In this document: piece after piece, positions 33,156-42,247 of the stretch | How positions within the stretch are numbered: the first letter of the stretch is position 1 | Layout: each line of letters starts with the position of its first letter | Assembly (NCBI RefSeq): GCF_022483985.1 | Contig: NZ_JAKVME010000002.1 | Span: 434,001 to 498,000, forward strand | Length of the DNA: 64,000 nucleotides | Direction of reading: 5' to 3' | DNA from: Acetobacter sp. | GTDB taxonomy: Bacteria; Pseudomonadota; Alphaproteobacteria; Acetobacterales; Acetobacteraceae | Made by a program: the position numbers and the translations under genes | The notes under the pieces: generated by a model | What the model saw: only the letters and a program-made list of their open reading frames with translations | Databases searched by the model: none | Told to the model about the DNA's origin: nothing

Positions 33156-33563
33156 ATGATCATCGGCACCGGCATGGACCTGTGCGATATGCGCAGGATC
33201 GAGAAAGCCATCGAACGCTTTGGTCCCCGCTTTCTGGACCGTGTCTTTACGGAAACCGAGCGGGCTCGGGCGGAACGCCGTAGCGGACAGGCCCGGATCG
33301 GCGCTTACGCCAAGCGCTGGGCCGCCAAGGAAGCCTGCGCCAAAGCGCTTGGGACAGGCTTTGCCGATGGTGTGTTCCATAGCTGCATCGGCGTGGGAAA
33401 TCTGCCGTCCGGGCAACCGCTGCTGACACTGACCGGAGGGGCCGCCGTCAGGCTGGCCGCCATGATTCCGGCTGGTATGGAAGGGCGTCTGCACCTGTCG
33501 ATGACGGATGATACACCGTATGCACTGGCGCAGGTCATGATCGAGGCCCTGCCACGCCTCTGA
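33156..33563 (+). CDS. acpS: Holo-[acyl-carrier-protein] synthase
   Basis: Transfers 4'-phosphopantetheine from CoA to the serine of ACP, activating it for fatty acid synthesis. The 135-residue chain has [18 protein letters not shown] with the Mg-binding aspartate, and [17 protein letters not shown] with the essential glutamate, both at normal positions. It lies 13 bases after rsh and upstream of lepB, the usual alphaproteobacterial order. Confidence 0.95.
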   Translation: MIIGTGMDLCDMRRIEKAIERFGPRFLDRVFTETERARAERRSGQARIGAYAKRWAAKEACAKALGTGFADGVFHSCIGVGNLPSGQPLLTLTGGAAVRLAAMIPAGMEGRLHLSMTDDTPYALAQVMIEALPRL

Positions 33564-33669
33564 GCGCTTTTGCTTGACAGGCGCGGGTCGCCTCGGCTTC
33601 ATCCGCCCGCCCGGTCAGGGTGCGATAGCCTTGCCGCGTGGCGGGGATCAGGCGGAAACAGGGGACGGA

Positions 33670-34476
33670 ATGAAGCCGACGGACGAAAGCGTAACGACGC
33701 AGGAGCATGGGACTGCCCGCAGAGGGGAGAGCCTGTTTGACTTCGTGCGCTGGCTTGCGAGTGTCATTCTGCTGGTTCTGGTAGTGCGCACATTCCTCTA
33801 CGAACCGTTCAACATCCCCTCCGGCTCGATGATCCCGACGCTGCAGGTGGGGGATTATCTGTGGGTTTCCAAATACAGCTACGGCTATTCGAAATACTCC
33901 TTCCCGCTTTCTCCCAACCTGTTTCAGGGACGTGTCTGGGGCGCTGAGCCGCATCGCGGCGATGTGGCGGTGTTCCGCTTCACCAAGAACCCGTCCATTG
34001 ATTACGTGAAGCGGATTGTGGGTCTGCCGGGTGATCACATCCAGATGCGTGACGGGCAGCTCTATCTGAACGGAACGGCCGTCCCCTGTGCTCCTGAAGG
34101 CGAATATGCCGAGCAGGATGAGTATCACATGGGACGGGAAGGGCACCTGTGCCGTGAGACGCTGCCCGGAAGCGCCGGACGGCTGCCGATTGAGCACGGC
34201 GTCCTGCGTTTTCCGGAGGACGGGCAGCGGAACGACACGCCTGATTACGTTGTGCCCGCCGGTTATTTCTTCGCCATGGGCGACAATCGCGATCACAGCG
34301 CGGACAGCCGGTTCATGGGGGATGAGGATCAGGACCTCGGCTTCGTGCCCATGGAGAATCTTGTGGGCCGGGCAGGTATGATCTTCTTCTCGGTGGATAT
34401 GACGCACCCGATCTGGCAATTCTGGGCCTGGCCGACGGAAATCCGGTGGGCCCGGCTTTTCCATGTCGTGCACTGA
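33670..34476 (+). CDS. lepB: Signal peptidase I
   Basis: An inner-membrane serine protease that removes Sec and Tat signal peptides. The 268-residue chain has one N-terminal membrane helix (SVILLVLVVRTFLYEPF), the catalytic serine at residue 53 in PSGSMIPTL, and the general-base lysine at residue 114 in DYVKRIVGLPGD. FFAMGDNRDHSADSR is the third signature box. The ATG at 33670 follows GGGGACGGA; the longer upstream frame is not family-like. It sits between acpS and rnc. Confidence 0.96.
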   Translation: MKPTDESVTTQEHGTARRGESLFDFVRWLASVILLVLVVRTFLYEPFNIPSGSMIPTLQVGDYLWVSKYSYGYSKYSFPLSPNLFQGRVWGAEPHRGDVAVFRFTKNPSIDYVKRIVGLPGDHIQMRDGQLYLNGTAVPCAPEGEYAEQDEYHMGREGHLCRETLPGSAGRLPIEHGVLRFPEDGQRNDTPDYVVPAGYFFAMGDNRDHSADSRFMGDEDQDLGFVPMENLVGRAGMIFFSVDMTHPIWQFWAWPTEIRWARLFHVVH

Positions 34477-34500
34477 TCGACAGTGACGAACGGGGATTTT

Positions 34501-35235
34501 GTGGAACAGACCGTACTCGACAGGTTGCAGCAGCGGATTGGGTATCGCTTCGCCAGCACGAAGCTGCTTGGGGAAGCGTTGACCCATCGTTCCGCGGCAC
34601 ACCAGCGGCGCACGGGGAAACGCTCAGGAAAAAACCAGACCAAGGGCGCGGGCTCGAATGAACGGCTTGAGTTCATCGGTGACCGTGTGCTTGGGCTGCT
34701 GATGGCGGAATGGCTGCTGGAACGCTATCCGGATGAGCAGGAAGGGGCGCTCGGTTCGCGTCACGCCCATCTGGTGTCACGCACAGCACTGGCGCAGGTG
34801 GCACAGGAACTGGGACTGCCCGAGGCTCTGGATGTCGCCGAGCACGAGGACAAGGCGGGGATACGCGGCACGGCGAACGTGCTGGCGGATGCGCTCGAAG
34901 CCATTCTGGGCGCGCTGTATCTGGACGGTGGGCTTGAGCCGCCCCGCAAACTGGTCCGGCAATGGTGGGGAAGCGCCATCATCGCGCAGGCGAGGCCACC
35001 GAAAGACCCCAAAACGGCCTTGCAGGAATGGGTGCTGGCCCGTGGGCTGGCTCTGCCCGCCTATGAGGTGATCAGCGCGGACGGGCCGTCACATGCCCCC
35101 TGCTTTGTCGTGGAAGTTCACGCCGCCGGTATGGTCGGCGAAGGAGAGGCGGGTAGCAAGCGGGCGGCTGAAAGTGCCGCCGCGGCCAACCTGCTGGAAA
35201 GATTTAACACTGCACCGGGAGCAGGACGGACATGA
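34501..35235 (+). CDS. rnc: Ribonuclease III
   Basis: A double-stranded RNA endonuclease for rRNA and mRNA processing. The 244-residue chain has the catalytic signature NERLEFIGDRVLGLL, a second acidic site in ADALEAILGALYLDGG, and a C-terminal dsRNA-binding domain (PKTALQEWVLARGLALP through GSKRAAESAAAANLLERF). A basic insertion RTGKRSGKNQTKG precedes the catalytic motif. GTG 34501 has GGGG with a 5-base spacer; GTG 34483 is an alternative without one. The stop overlaps the era start (ATGA). Confidence 0.94.
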   Translation: MEQTVLDRLQQRIGYRFASTKLLGEALTHRSAAHQRRTGKRSGKNQTKGAGSNERLEFIGDRVLGLLMAEWLLERYPDEQEGALGSRHAHLVSRTALAQVAQELGLPEALDVAEHEDKAGIRGTANVLADALEAILGALYLDGGLEPPRKLVRQWWGSAIIAQARPPKDPKTALQEWVLARGLALPAYEVISADGPSHAPCFVVEVHAAGMVGEGEAGSKRAAESAAAANLLERFNTAPGAGRT

Positions 35236-36131
35236 CAGAAGAGACACGGTGCGGGTTCGCCGCGCTGGTCGGGGCGCCGAATGCAGGGAAATCGACCCTG
35301 CTGAACCGTATGGCGGGCGCGAAGCTGTCGATCGTCAGCCCCAAGGCGCAGACAACGCGTTTCCGGGTGCTCGGTATCCTGATCCGGCATGCAACGCAGA
35401 TTCTGATTGTTGATACGCCGGGCATCTTCCGCCCGAAGCGCAAGCTCGACCGCGCCATGGTGGCGGCCGCATGGTCAGGGTCCGAAGATGCGGACGTCAC
35501 GCTGCTGCTGATCGACGCGAAATCCGGACTGGATGAAGCGACGACGGCTGTGGTCGAGCAGTTGGCGAAGGCCGGACGACGTGTCTGGCTGGTGCTGAAC
35601 AAGACGGATCTGGTGACGCCGCAGTCCCTGCTGCCGTTGACGGCGGCGGTCGCCGAGATGATCCCGGTCGAGCACGTCTTCATGATCAGCGCCCGGACAG
35701 GCAATGGCGTGGACGATCTGCTTGACCGTCTGGCGGAGTCCCTGCCTCTCGGACCGTTCCTGTATCCGGAAGACGACATGACCGATCTGCCGGATCGGTT
35801 GCTGGCGGCGGAACTGGTGCGTGAGCAGATCTTTCTGCAGACGCATGAGGAAGTGCCGTATGGCGCGACGGTCGAGACGGAAAGTTTCGTCGAACGTCCG
35901 GATGGCTCCGTACGGATTGATGTCACGGTCTATGTTGCCCGGGCGAACCACAAGGCGATCCTCATTGGCGAGCGGGGTCGCCGTATCCGGGAAATCGGCC
36001 TCAAGGCGCGGCTTCAGCTTGCCGACCTGCTGGACCGCCCCTGTCATCTGTTCCTCAATGTGAAGGAGCGCGCTGGCTGGGATGAGGAGCGGGCGCGCCT
36101 GCGGGCCATCGGGCTCGACGATAACGCCTGA
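35232..36131 (+). CDS. era: GTPase Era
   Basis: A 299-residue GTPase that checks 16S rRNA 3' end maturation in 30S assembly. The G-domain shows P-loop GAPNAGKSTLLN, switch II DTPGIFRPKR and NKTD, followed by a C-terminal KH domain with ILIGERGRRIREIGLKAR that binds the 16S 3' end. Translationally coupled to rnc by ATGA overlap, as in many bacteria. Transcription probably ends in the 418-base gap that follows, where no strong terminator is visible. Confidence 0.97.
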   Translation: MTEETRCGFAALVGAPNAGKSTLLNRMAGAKLSIVSPKAQTTRFRVLGILIRHATQILIVDTPGIFRPKRKLDRAMVAAAWSGSEDADVTLLLIDAKSGLDEATTAVVEQLAKAGRRVWLVLNKTDLVTPQSLLPLTAAVAEMIPVEHVFMISARTGNGVDDLLDRLAESLPLGPFLYPEDDMTDLPDRLLAAELVREQIFLQTHEEVPYGATVETESFVERPDGSVRIDVTVYVARANHKAILIGERGRRIREIGLKARLQLADLLDRPCHLFLNVKERAGWDEERARLRAIGLDDNA

Positions 36132-36549
36132 GTCGTGCCTTTTTGAAGAACGGCTTGATGAGACAAAGGGGTTGAGGGGGATGGTAGTACTTTCCTCGGC
36201 TTTCTTTGCAAAAAGCATAAATGTGCTTCTGTGTAGCGTGGCGTCTCTGTTTGAGACTGCACGCCAGTCTGGTCGGTTGCTCTTCGGGTGTCTGGTGCCC
36301 GGACGAATTCTGGACGCAAGAGCTGTTGTGTCGGAGCGTTGTCTGAAGCGCTGAAAATGGGAAGGTGCTGATCCTGCTGGAGGCCCGCGTCAGACGGTTA
36401 AACCTGAATTTTATAGGGATATTTACGTCTGTTCTTGTGATACGCGTCATCGGGCGATATGACGTGGCCTCGGGTTCCATGTCCTGTCGTTCGGCAGAGC
36501 GATGAGGGACGTGGACATGCCATCCGAATTATCCGCGCATTGAGGTACC
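36132..36549. other. Intergenic gap between era and pyrH
   Basis: 418 bases with no convincing gene. The sequence reads as non-coding in all frames apart from short shadows. A promoter for the pyrH run probably lies near 36400-36430 (AT-rich TTTATAGGGATATTT). The rpsB and tsf genes, which often precede pyrH, are not here. Confidence 0.45.
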
Positions 36550-37287
36550 ATGAACATCACCGCTGAAGGCCCCGCCACGCCGCGTCGTGCGCTCCTGAAA
36601 ATCTCCGGTGAGGCGTTGATGGGCACCGGCCAGTATGGTGTTGACGCCCAGACGGTCGACCGCATCGCGGCTGACGTCGCCGCAGTCGCACAGAGCGGCG
36701 TTCAGGTCTGCCTCGTCGTCGGTGGCGGCAATATTTTCCGCGGCCTGACAGCCGCTGCACGCGGTATGGATCGCGCCCAGGGCGATTACGCCGGGATGCT
36801 GGCCACCGTGATCAACGCGCTGATGGTGCAGAATGCTCTGGAACGGGAGGGCATCCCCACCCGGGTCATGTCGGCCATTCACATGTCCTCGATCGCCGAG
36901 CCATATATCCGTCGTCGCGCTGTCCGCCATATGGAAAAAGGCCGGGTGGTGATCTTCGCCGCTGGGACGGGCAACCCCTTCTTCACCACGGATACGGCGG
37001 CAGCCCTGCGCGCAGCCGAGATGGACTGCGATATCCTGCTCAAGGGAACGCAGGTGGACGGCGTCTATGACTCCGATCCCCGCAAGAATCCGGACGCCAA
37101 GCGCTATGAGAGCCTGACATATCTTGAAGTTCTGTCGCGCGATCTCAATGTCATGGACGCGGCGGCCATCAGCCTCGCCCGTGAGAACAGACTGCCGATC
37201 ATCGTCTTCAATATTCACGAAGCGGGTGCGTTCCAGCGCGTGCTGCGTGGCGAAGGGCCATTTACACGGATTGAAGAAGCCGGTTGA
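36550..37287 (+). CDS. pyrH: UMP kinase
   Basis: Phosphorylates UMP to UDP; a hexameric amino acid kinase-fold enzyme regulated by GTP and UTP. The 245-residue chain has [25 protein letters not shown], the [14 protein letters not shown] block and [14 protein letters not shown], all typical. GAGGTACC precedes the ATG. It begins the run pyrH-frr-uppS-cdsA-dxr-rseP-bamA. Confidence 0.96.
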   Translation: MNITAEGPATPRRALLKISGEALMGTGQYGVDAQTVDRIAADVAAVAQSGVQVCLVVGGGNIFRGLTAAARGMDRAQGDYAGMLATVINALMVQNALEREGIPTRVMSAIHMSSIAEPYIRRRAVRHMEKGRVVIFAAGTGNPFFTTDTAAALRAAEMDCDILLKGTQVDGVYDSDPRKNPDAKRYESLTYLEVLSRDLNVMDAAAISLARENRLPIIVFNIHEAGAFQRVLRGEGPFTRIEEAG

Positions 37288-37371
37288 TACAGCGCAAAGA
37301 CGTTCATCAATTATTCATGTTTGAATCGGTGTGTGGATCAGCACCGCCGGTCTGTTGAGGGGAGAGCCGCC

Positions 37372-37935
37372 GTGGCTGAGCTGGACACGCTTACTGAAGA
37401 CCTGACACGCCGTATGGAAGGAGCGATGGAAAGTCTTCGTCGTGATTTTGCCGGTCTGCGTTCCGGACGCGCCAACGCGGCTCTGCTGGAGCCGGTGCGT
37501 GTCGAGGCTTATGGTGGTGAAGTGCCGCTGACGCAGGTGGCGACGATCGCGGCTCCGGAAGCCCGCATGCTGACGGTTCAGGTCTGGGACCGCTCGCTGG
37601 CTGGTCTGGTGGAAAAGGCTATCCGCGATTCAGGTCTGGGTCTCAACCCGGCGGGCGAAGGTCAGACCATCCGCGTGCCGATTCCCCAGTTGACCGAAGA
37701 GCGTCGTAACGAACTGGCCAAAGCTGCCGGTCGTTATTCGGAAGGCGCTAAGATCGCCGTTCGCGGTGTCCGTCGTGACGGCATGGACAAGACCAAGGGC
37801 TTCGAGAAGAAGGGTGAGATCAGCGAGGACGACGTGAAGACGTGGTCGGACGTGATCCAGAAGCTCACTGACCAGTATGTGAAGAAAATCGACGAGGCGC
37901 TTTCCGAAAAAGAGCGCGAGATCAAACAGGTCTGA
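37372..37935 (+). CDS. frr: Ribosome recycling factor
   Basis: Splits post-termination ribosomes with EF-G. The 187-residue chain starts with GTG 37372 (MAELDTLTEDLTRRMEGAM), with AGGGGAGAG upstream; the longer frame upstream is not family-like. Motifs FAGLRSGRANAALLEPV and TEERRNELAKAAGRYSEGAK are typical. It is 84 bases from pyrH and 8 bases from uppS. Confidence 0.95.
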   Translation: MAELDTLTEDLTRRMEGAMESLRRDFAGLRSGRANAALLEPVRVEAYGGEVPLTQVATIAAPEARMLTVQVWDRSLAGLVEKAIRDSGLGLNPAGEGQTIRVPIPQLTEERRNELAKAAGRYSEGAKIAVRGVRRDGMDKTKGFEKKGEISEDDVKTWSDVIQKLTDQYVKKIDEALSEKEREIKQV

Positions 37936-37943
37936 TCCCGCGG

Positions 37944-38708
37944 ATGCCTCTTCCACTGGCAACGGCGACAACGGGTCAGGCTGCGATCGGAGAGTCTTCG
38001 GACGGCGCGATCCCCCGGCACGTTGCGATCATCATGGATGGAAACGGACGGTGGGCGGCCTCCCGTGGGCTGCCGCGCATCGCCGGTCATCGCGCGGGAG
38101 CCGAGGCGGTGACCCGCTGCCTGAAGGCTGCGCGGACGCATGGGCTGGAATATCTGACGCTCTACGCGTTTTCGTCTGAAAACTGGCGGCGCGGCCCTGA
38201 TGAAGTGGCGGATCTGAAGGGTCTGCTCCGCTTTTATCTCCGTCACAAGGTGGCGGAACTGCACAGCCAGCAGGTACGCATCCTGTTTGTCGGTGAAGTA
38301 TACCGTTTCGGCCCTGATCTCTGCGATGAGCTTGAGCGGGCTGAACGGCTGACGGCGCATAATACCGGCCTGACGCTGCTGCTCGCCCTGTCCTATGGAG
38401 GGCGCAGCGAAATCGTGCAGGCCGCGAAGGCGCTGGCGAGGGCGGCGCAACGCGGCGAGATCGACCCCGATTCGATTGATGAGGATGTCGTGTCGCGTCA
38501 TCTGCTGACGGCGGGCATCCCAGATCCGGATGTCATTGTCCGCACGAGCGGTGAGCACCGGCTTTCCAATTTCCTGCTCTGGCAGAGCGCCTATGCCGAA
38601 CTGGTTTTCCTCGATCAGCTCTGGCCGGATTTCAATGAAACCAGCTTCATGCGGGTGCTGGAGATTTACGCCCGCCGGGACCGTCGCTTCGGTGCGCGCC
38701 CGGCGTGA
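37944..38708 (+). CDS. uppS: Isoprenyl transferase (undecaprenyl diphosphate synthase)
   Basis: Makes the C55 lipid carrier for peptidoglycan and LPS from farnesyl diphosphate and IPP. The 254-residue chain has HVAIIMDGNGRWAASRGLPR, AGHRAGAEAV, TLYAFSSENW and the C-terminal PDVIVRTSGEHRLSNFLLWQ, all cis-prenyltransferase signatures. Its last codons overlap the cdsA start (GTGA), so coupling is likely. Confidence 0.96.
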   Translation: MPLPLATATTGQAAIGESSDGAIPRHVAIIMDGNGRWAASRGLPRIAGHRAGAEAVTRCLKAARTHGLEYLTLYAFSSENWRRGPDEVADLKGLLRFYLRHKVAELHSQQVRILFVGEVYRFGPDLCDELERAERLTAHNTGLTLLLALSYGGRSEIVQAAKALARAAQRGEIDPDSIDEDVVSRHLLTAGIPDPDVIVRTSGEHRLSNFLLWQSAYAELVFLDQLWPDFNETSFMRVLEIYARRDRRFGARPA

Positions 38709-39589
38709 GCAGGCCCGCCCCTCAACCGGCCGTGACCGCCAGAGGCTCGAACTGGCAGGATCTCAGGCCGCGCCTCATATCCGCAGCGGTGCTCATCATC
38801 GTGGCCGCGACGGCGATCGGGGCGGGGGGCGTGATCTATGGTGGTCTCATCATTCTGACCATGTGCGGGCTGGCGTCGGAGATGGCCGGACTGTTCGGGC
38901 TGTCGACGCGGTCATGGCGTGGCGTGCTGTATCTCGGCTGGGCCTTATGTGCGGGGATCGTGGCCTATAGCGGACGCTGGACGCAGCTTGCCGCCTTCCC
39001 CATGAGCGCTTTCATATTCGGCCCGGCCCTGTGGTGCGGCAATGCGATCATTGGCGCGGCGGGCGCTTCGCTGTTGTGGCTGCGCCTCGGTGTCGATACC
39101 GGCATATGGTCGGTGGTGTTCGTTATCGCTCTGGTCGTGGCCAGTGATTCCTCGGCCTATCTGGTGGGGCGTCTTGTCGGTGGCCCGAAGCTGGCGCCGT
39201 CCATTTCTCCCGGAAAAACGCGTTCAGGCGCTGTGGGTGGTCTCGTCGGCGCCATGCTGATTGGCGTGGTGCTGGCGTGGCTTGCCGGGAAGAATGGTGG
39301 TCTGCCGCTGTCTGTAGTGCTGTTCCGGAGCGCGGTGTGGGCTGTGTTGCTGGGTGTGGTGGCGCAGACAGGCGACCTGATCGAGAGCGCCGTGAAACGC
39401 CGGCGCGGTGTGAAGGATTCCGGCACGTTGCTGCCGGGCCATGGTGGGCTGCTCGATCGTTTCGATGCGCTGCTGGCGGTCGCGCCGCTAGCAGCGTTGC
39501 TGTCTCTGGCGGCGCGGCATGGCGCGGGTTTCTGGACTGTCGGGGCGGACGATATTCTGGTCGCCCTGATGAGAATGATGGGGCGCTGA
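38705..39589 (+). CDS. cdsA: Phosphatidate cytidylyltransferase
   Basis: Makes CDP-diacylglycerol, the precursor of membrane phospholipids. The 294-residue protein has about seven to eight membrane helices and the C-terminal CDS signature around SPGKTRSGAVGGLVGAML and KRRRGVKDSGTLLPGHGG, then LLDRFDALL. GTG start at 38705 overlaps uppS. It follows uppS and precedes dxr in the usual order. Confidence 0.95.
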   Translation: MSRPAPQPAVTARGSNWQDLRPRLISAAVLIIVAATAIGAGGVIYGGLIILTMCGLASEMAGLFGLSTRSWRGVLYLGWALCAGIVAYSGRWTQLAAFPMSAFIFGPALWCGNAIIGAAGASLLWLRLGVDTGIWSVVFVIALVVASDSSAYLVGRLVGGPKLAPSISPGKTRSGAVGGLVGAMLIGVVLAWLAGKNGGLPLSVVLFRSAVWAVLLGVVAQTGDLIESAVKRRRGVKDSGTLLPGHGGLLDRFDALLAVAPLAALLSLAARHGAGFWTVGADDILVALMRMMGR

Positions 39590-39661
39590 CGGAAGCATGA
39601 CGGGGCTTCGCTGTGGGGTGCTGTCGTTTTTTCGGGATAAAGCGGGTAGGATGTAACGGTG

Positions 39662-40819
39662 ATGAAGACAGTAACGGTTCTGGGATGCACGGGAAGCATC
39701 GGCTGCTCGACGGTCGATCTGTTGCATCAGTCGGGCGACGATGTGGCGGTGCGGGTGCTGGTCGGTGGCCGGAACGCCACCCTGCTGGCCGAGCAGGCGA
39801 AAGCGCTGCGTGCGGAACAGGCCGTAATCGCCGATGAGACGCTGCTGCCGGAACTGAAATCCCTGCTTGCCGGAACCGATGTAAAAATCAGTGGCGGTCG
39901 TGCGGCTGTAATCGAGGCCGCTGGCGTGCCCGCCGACTGGACCATGGCGGCGATCACGGGAGCCGCCGGTCTGGAGCCGACCCTTGCCGCCGTCAGGAAT
40001 GGTCGCACCGTGGCGCTGGCCAACAAGGAAGCGCTGGTCTGCGCGGGCGATGTCATGCTGCGCGCCGTCAAGGACGCCGGTGCGACATTGCTGCCCGTCG
40101 ATTCCGAACATAACGCTGTCTTTCAGGCCATGGCTGACCGACAGGCTGATCAGGTCGAGAAGATCATTCTGACCGCGTCCGGCGGGCCGTTCCGCACGGC
40201 GACGCTGGAGCAGATGGAGGCGGCGTCGCCCGCGCAGGCGCTCAAGCATCCGACATGGAGCATGGGGGCGAAAATCAGCATCGATTCCGCCTCCATGTTC
40301 AACAAAGGTCTGGAAGTCATCGAAGCCGCCCGGATTTTCGGTCTGACCGAAGACCGCATTGACGTGCTGGTGCATCCGCAGTCGGTTGTGCATGGTATGG
40401 TGCAGTACACGGATGGCAGCCTGATCGCCCAGATGGGTTCCGCCGACATGCGTATCCCCATCGCGCATTGCCTTGCCTGGCCGAAGCGCATGGCGACGAC
40501 CTCGTCCCGTCTCGATCTGGCGGCTTTTGGAACACTGGTTTTCGAGGCGCCGGACCCTGTGCGCTTTCCGGCCCTTCGTCTTGCGCGACAGGCGCTGCGT
40601 GAGGGTGGAGCGGCATCCACGATTCTCTCCGCCGCAAACGAAGTGGCTGTTGACGCTTTCCTGAACAACCGTATCGGCTTTCTCGATATTCCCCGGATTG
40701 TCGAGGCGGTCATGACGGCTCTGGGCGCTCCGGCGATCAATGATCTGGACGCTGTCCTGCACTGGGATGCGCAGGCGCGACGTGCCGCGGAAGAGCGTGT
40801 CCTGAAGCGGGCTGCCTGA
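39662..40819 (+). CDS. dxr: 1-deoxy-D-xylulose 5-phosphate reductoisomerase
   Basis: The second enzyme of the MEP isoprenoid pathway, making 2-C-methyl-D-erythritol 4-phosphate with NADPH. The 385-residue chain has the NADPH motif VTVLGCTGSIGCSTVDLL, ALANKEALVCAG, LLPVDSEHNAVFQ (metal-binding acids) and WSMGAKISIDSASMFNKGLE. ATG 39662 is chosen; GTG 39659 one codon earlier is equally possible. It follows cdsA by 72 bases, and its product line feeds uppS. Confidence 0.96.
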   Translation: MKTVTVLGCTGSIGCSTVDLLHQSGDDVAVRVLVGGRNATLLAEQAKALRAEQAVIADETLLPELKSLLAGTDVKISGGRAAVIEAAGVPADWTMAAITGAAGLEPTLAAVRNGRTVALANKEALVCAGDVMLRAVKDAGATLLPVDSEHNAVFQAMADRQADQVEKIILTASGGPFRTATLEQMEAASPAQALKHPTWSMGAKISIDSASMFNKGLEVIEAARIFGLTEDRIDVLVHPQSVVHGMVQYTDGSLIAQMGSADMRIPIAHCLAWPKRMATTSSRLDLAAFGTLVFEAPDPVRFPALRLARQALREGGAASTILSAANEVAVDAFLNNRIGFLDIPRIVEAVMTALGAPAINDLDAVLHWDAQARRAAEERVLKRAA

Positions 40820-40867
40820 GCCGCCATGAATCCCACACCACGCTGCGTGTGCAAAGGAGTATGACCC

Positions 40868-41977
40868 ATGCATGACCTGATCCGGACGATCCTCGCATTC
40901 TGCGTCGTCCTTGGCGTTCTGGTCTTCATCCATGAACTCGGTCATTACCTCGCCGCACGCTGGCGCGGGGTGAAGGTCGAGACGTTCTCCATCGGCTTCG
41001 GGCCGCCGCTGGTCCGCTGGACGGACAAGGCCGGGACCGAGTGGCGTGTCGGACCGATCCCGTTGGGCGGGTTCGTTAAACCGCATGGTTTCGAAGGCCC
41101 CGATGAAGCGACGGACGAGCAGAAGGCGGCTTGGGAGACGGGGCGGACCTTCCATGACAAGCCGGTCCTGTCGCGGGCCATCATCATTCTCGCCGGGCCG
41201 GTCTTCAATTTCGTGCTGGCGTTTGTGCTGTTCGTGCTGCTGTTCGCAACCTGCGGCCAGCCCATTCCCCGCAATGAAGTCGCCGATGTAAAGGCCGGGA
41301 GCGCCGCCGCGACCGCCGGTCTGAAGGTTGGCGACAAGATTCTCGGGCTGGGTGATCTGGGCAGTTCTGACGTCGCCGCGATCCAGAAGCAGGTCGCTTC
41401 CGAGCCGGGGCAGCAGACGACCATTCATATCAGGCGCGGCGCTGAGGATATGATCCTGCCGGTGACGCTGGGAGAAGTGGCGGGAACTTCGGCGAAGGCG
41501 AAGCCCATCGGCCAGTTGGGTATCGAGTTCGCCTCGACGCCCGGCGAACCACAGTCCTTCCCGACGGCGGTCGTCAGCGGGGCGAAAGCGACCTGGATGA
41601 CGACCGTTCAGACGCTGGACGGGCTGGTCCAGATCATCACTGGTCAGCACACGGCCCGGGATCTCGGTGGACCGTTGCGGATCGCGCAGATGTCCGGACA
41701 GGTGGCGCAGTATGGCTTTGCCAGCCTGCTCTCCTTCATGGCGCTGCTTTCGGTCAATCTGGGGCTGATCAACCTGTTCCCGGTGCCGATTCTGGATGGA
41801 GGCCGTCTGGTGTTCTATCTGGTGGAAGCGATTCGGGGCCGGCCCGTGCCGAAAAAGATACAGGAACTGGGGTTTCAGGCGGGCTTCGCGCTGCTGGCGG
41901 GACTGTTCCTGTTTTCCACCTTCAACGATCTTTCGCGCTTCGGTCTTTTCAGGTGGCTGTCCTCGCTGGCGGGGTGA
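40868..41977 (+). CDS. rseP: RIP metalloprotease RseP family protein
   Basis: A 369-residue inner-membrane site-2 protease that cleaves transmembrane segments, for example anti-sigma factors. The zinc site HELGH is at residues 22-26, a PDZ domain spans about 125-205 (ATAGLKVGDKILGLG), and the C-terminal NLFPVPILDGGRLVFYLVE box carries the third ligand. Ribosome site AAGGAG precedes the ATG. It sits just upstream of bamA, the standard envelope-biogenesis order. Confidence 0.94.
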   Translation: MHDLIRTILAFCVVLGVLVFIHELGHYLAARWRGVKVETFSIGFGPPLVRWTDKAGTEWRVGPIPLGGFVKPHGFEGPDEATDEQKAAWETGRTFHDKPVLSRAIIILAGPVFNFVLAFVLFVLLFATCGQPIPRNEVADVKAGSAAATAGLKVGDKILGLGDLGSSDVAAIQKQVASEPGQQTTIHIRRGAEDMILPVTLGEVAGTSAKAKPIGQLGIEFASTPGEPQSFPTAVVSGAKATWMTTVQTLDGLVQIITGQHTARDLGGPLRIAQMSGQVAQYGFASLLSFMALLSVNLGLINLFPVPILDGGRLVFYLVEAIRGRPVPKKIQELGFQAGFALLAGLFLFSTFNDLSRFGLFRWLSSLAG

Positions 41978-42040
41978 GGTGGCTCCACGGGACGGCCTGC
42001 CGGGACAGCCGTCGGGACGCTTTCGGTGTCTCGCCAGCGG

Positions 42041-42144
42041 GGTTTGTTAAAAAAACCTTTTGCATAATGCGGAAAACCGGCTTCTCCGGCTTGCGGGATG
42101 ACCAGAAGTTCGGATAGTCCCATGATGGACGCAAAGCTGCGTCC
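42041..42144 (+). other. Structured leader between rseP and bamA
   Basis: A weak terminator-like hairpin GGTTT/AAACC followed by TTTT lies at 42041-42061, and a perfect 7-bp hairpin GGACGCA-AAGC-TGCGTCC lies at 42127-42144. Further imperfect pairing (CAGGGGAGGAAACC with GGTTCCTGTTTCCCTG) occurs before the bamA ribosome site. This may be a regulated 5' leader for bamA. Confidence 0.4.
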
Positions 42145-42247
42145 CAGGGGAGGAAACCGCGCCGGTCGCGCCGGTTCCTGTTTCCCTGAAAGTGACAGTT
42201 CGGAAAGGCTGCCTTGATGGTGACAATTCAGGACGGAAAGGGTGCTG

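Noticed and set aside
39488..41650. 720-codon open frame on the minus strand opposite cdsA, dxr and rseP
   Set aside because: Spans three clearly coding genes in another frame; Arg/Gly/His-rich as expected for GC-rich antisense. Not a gene.
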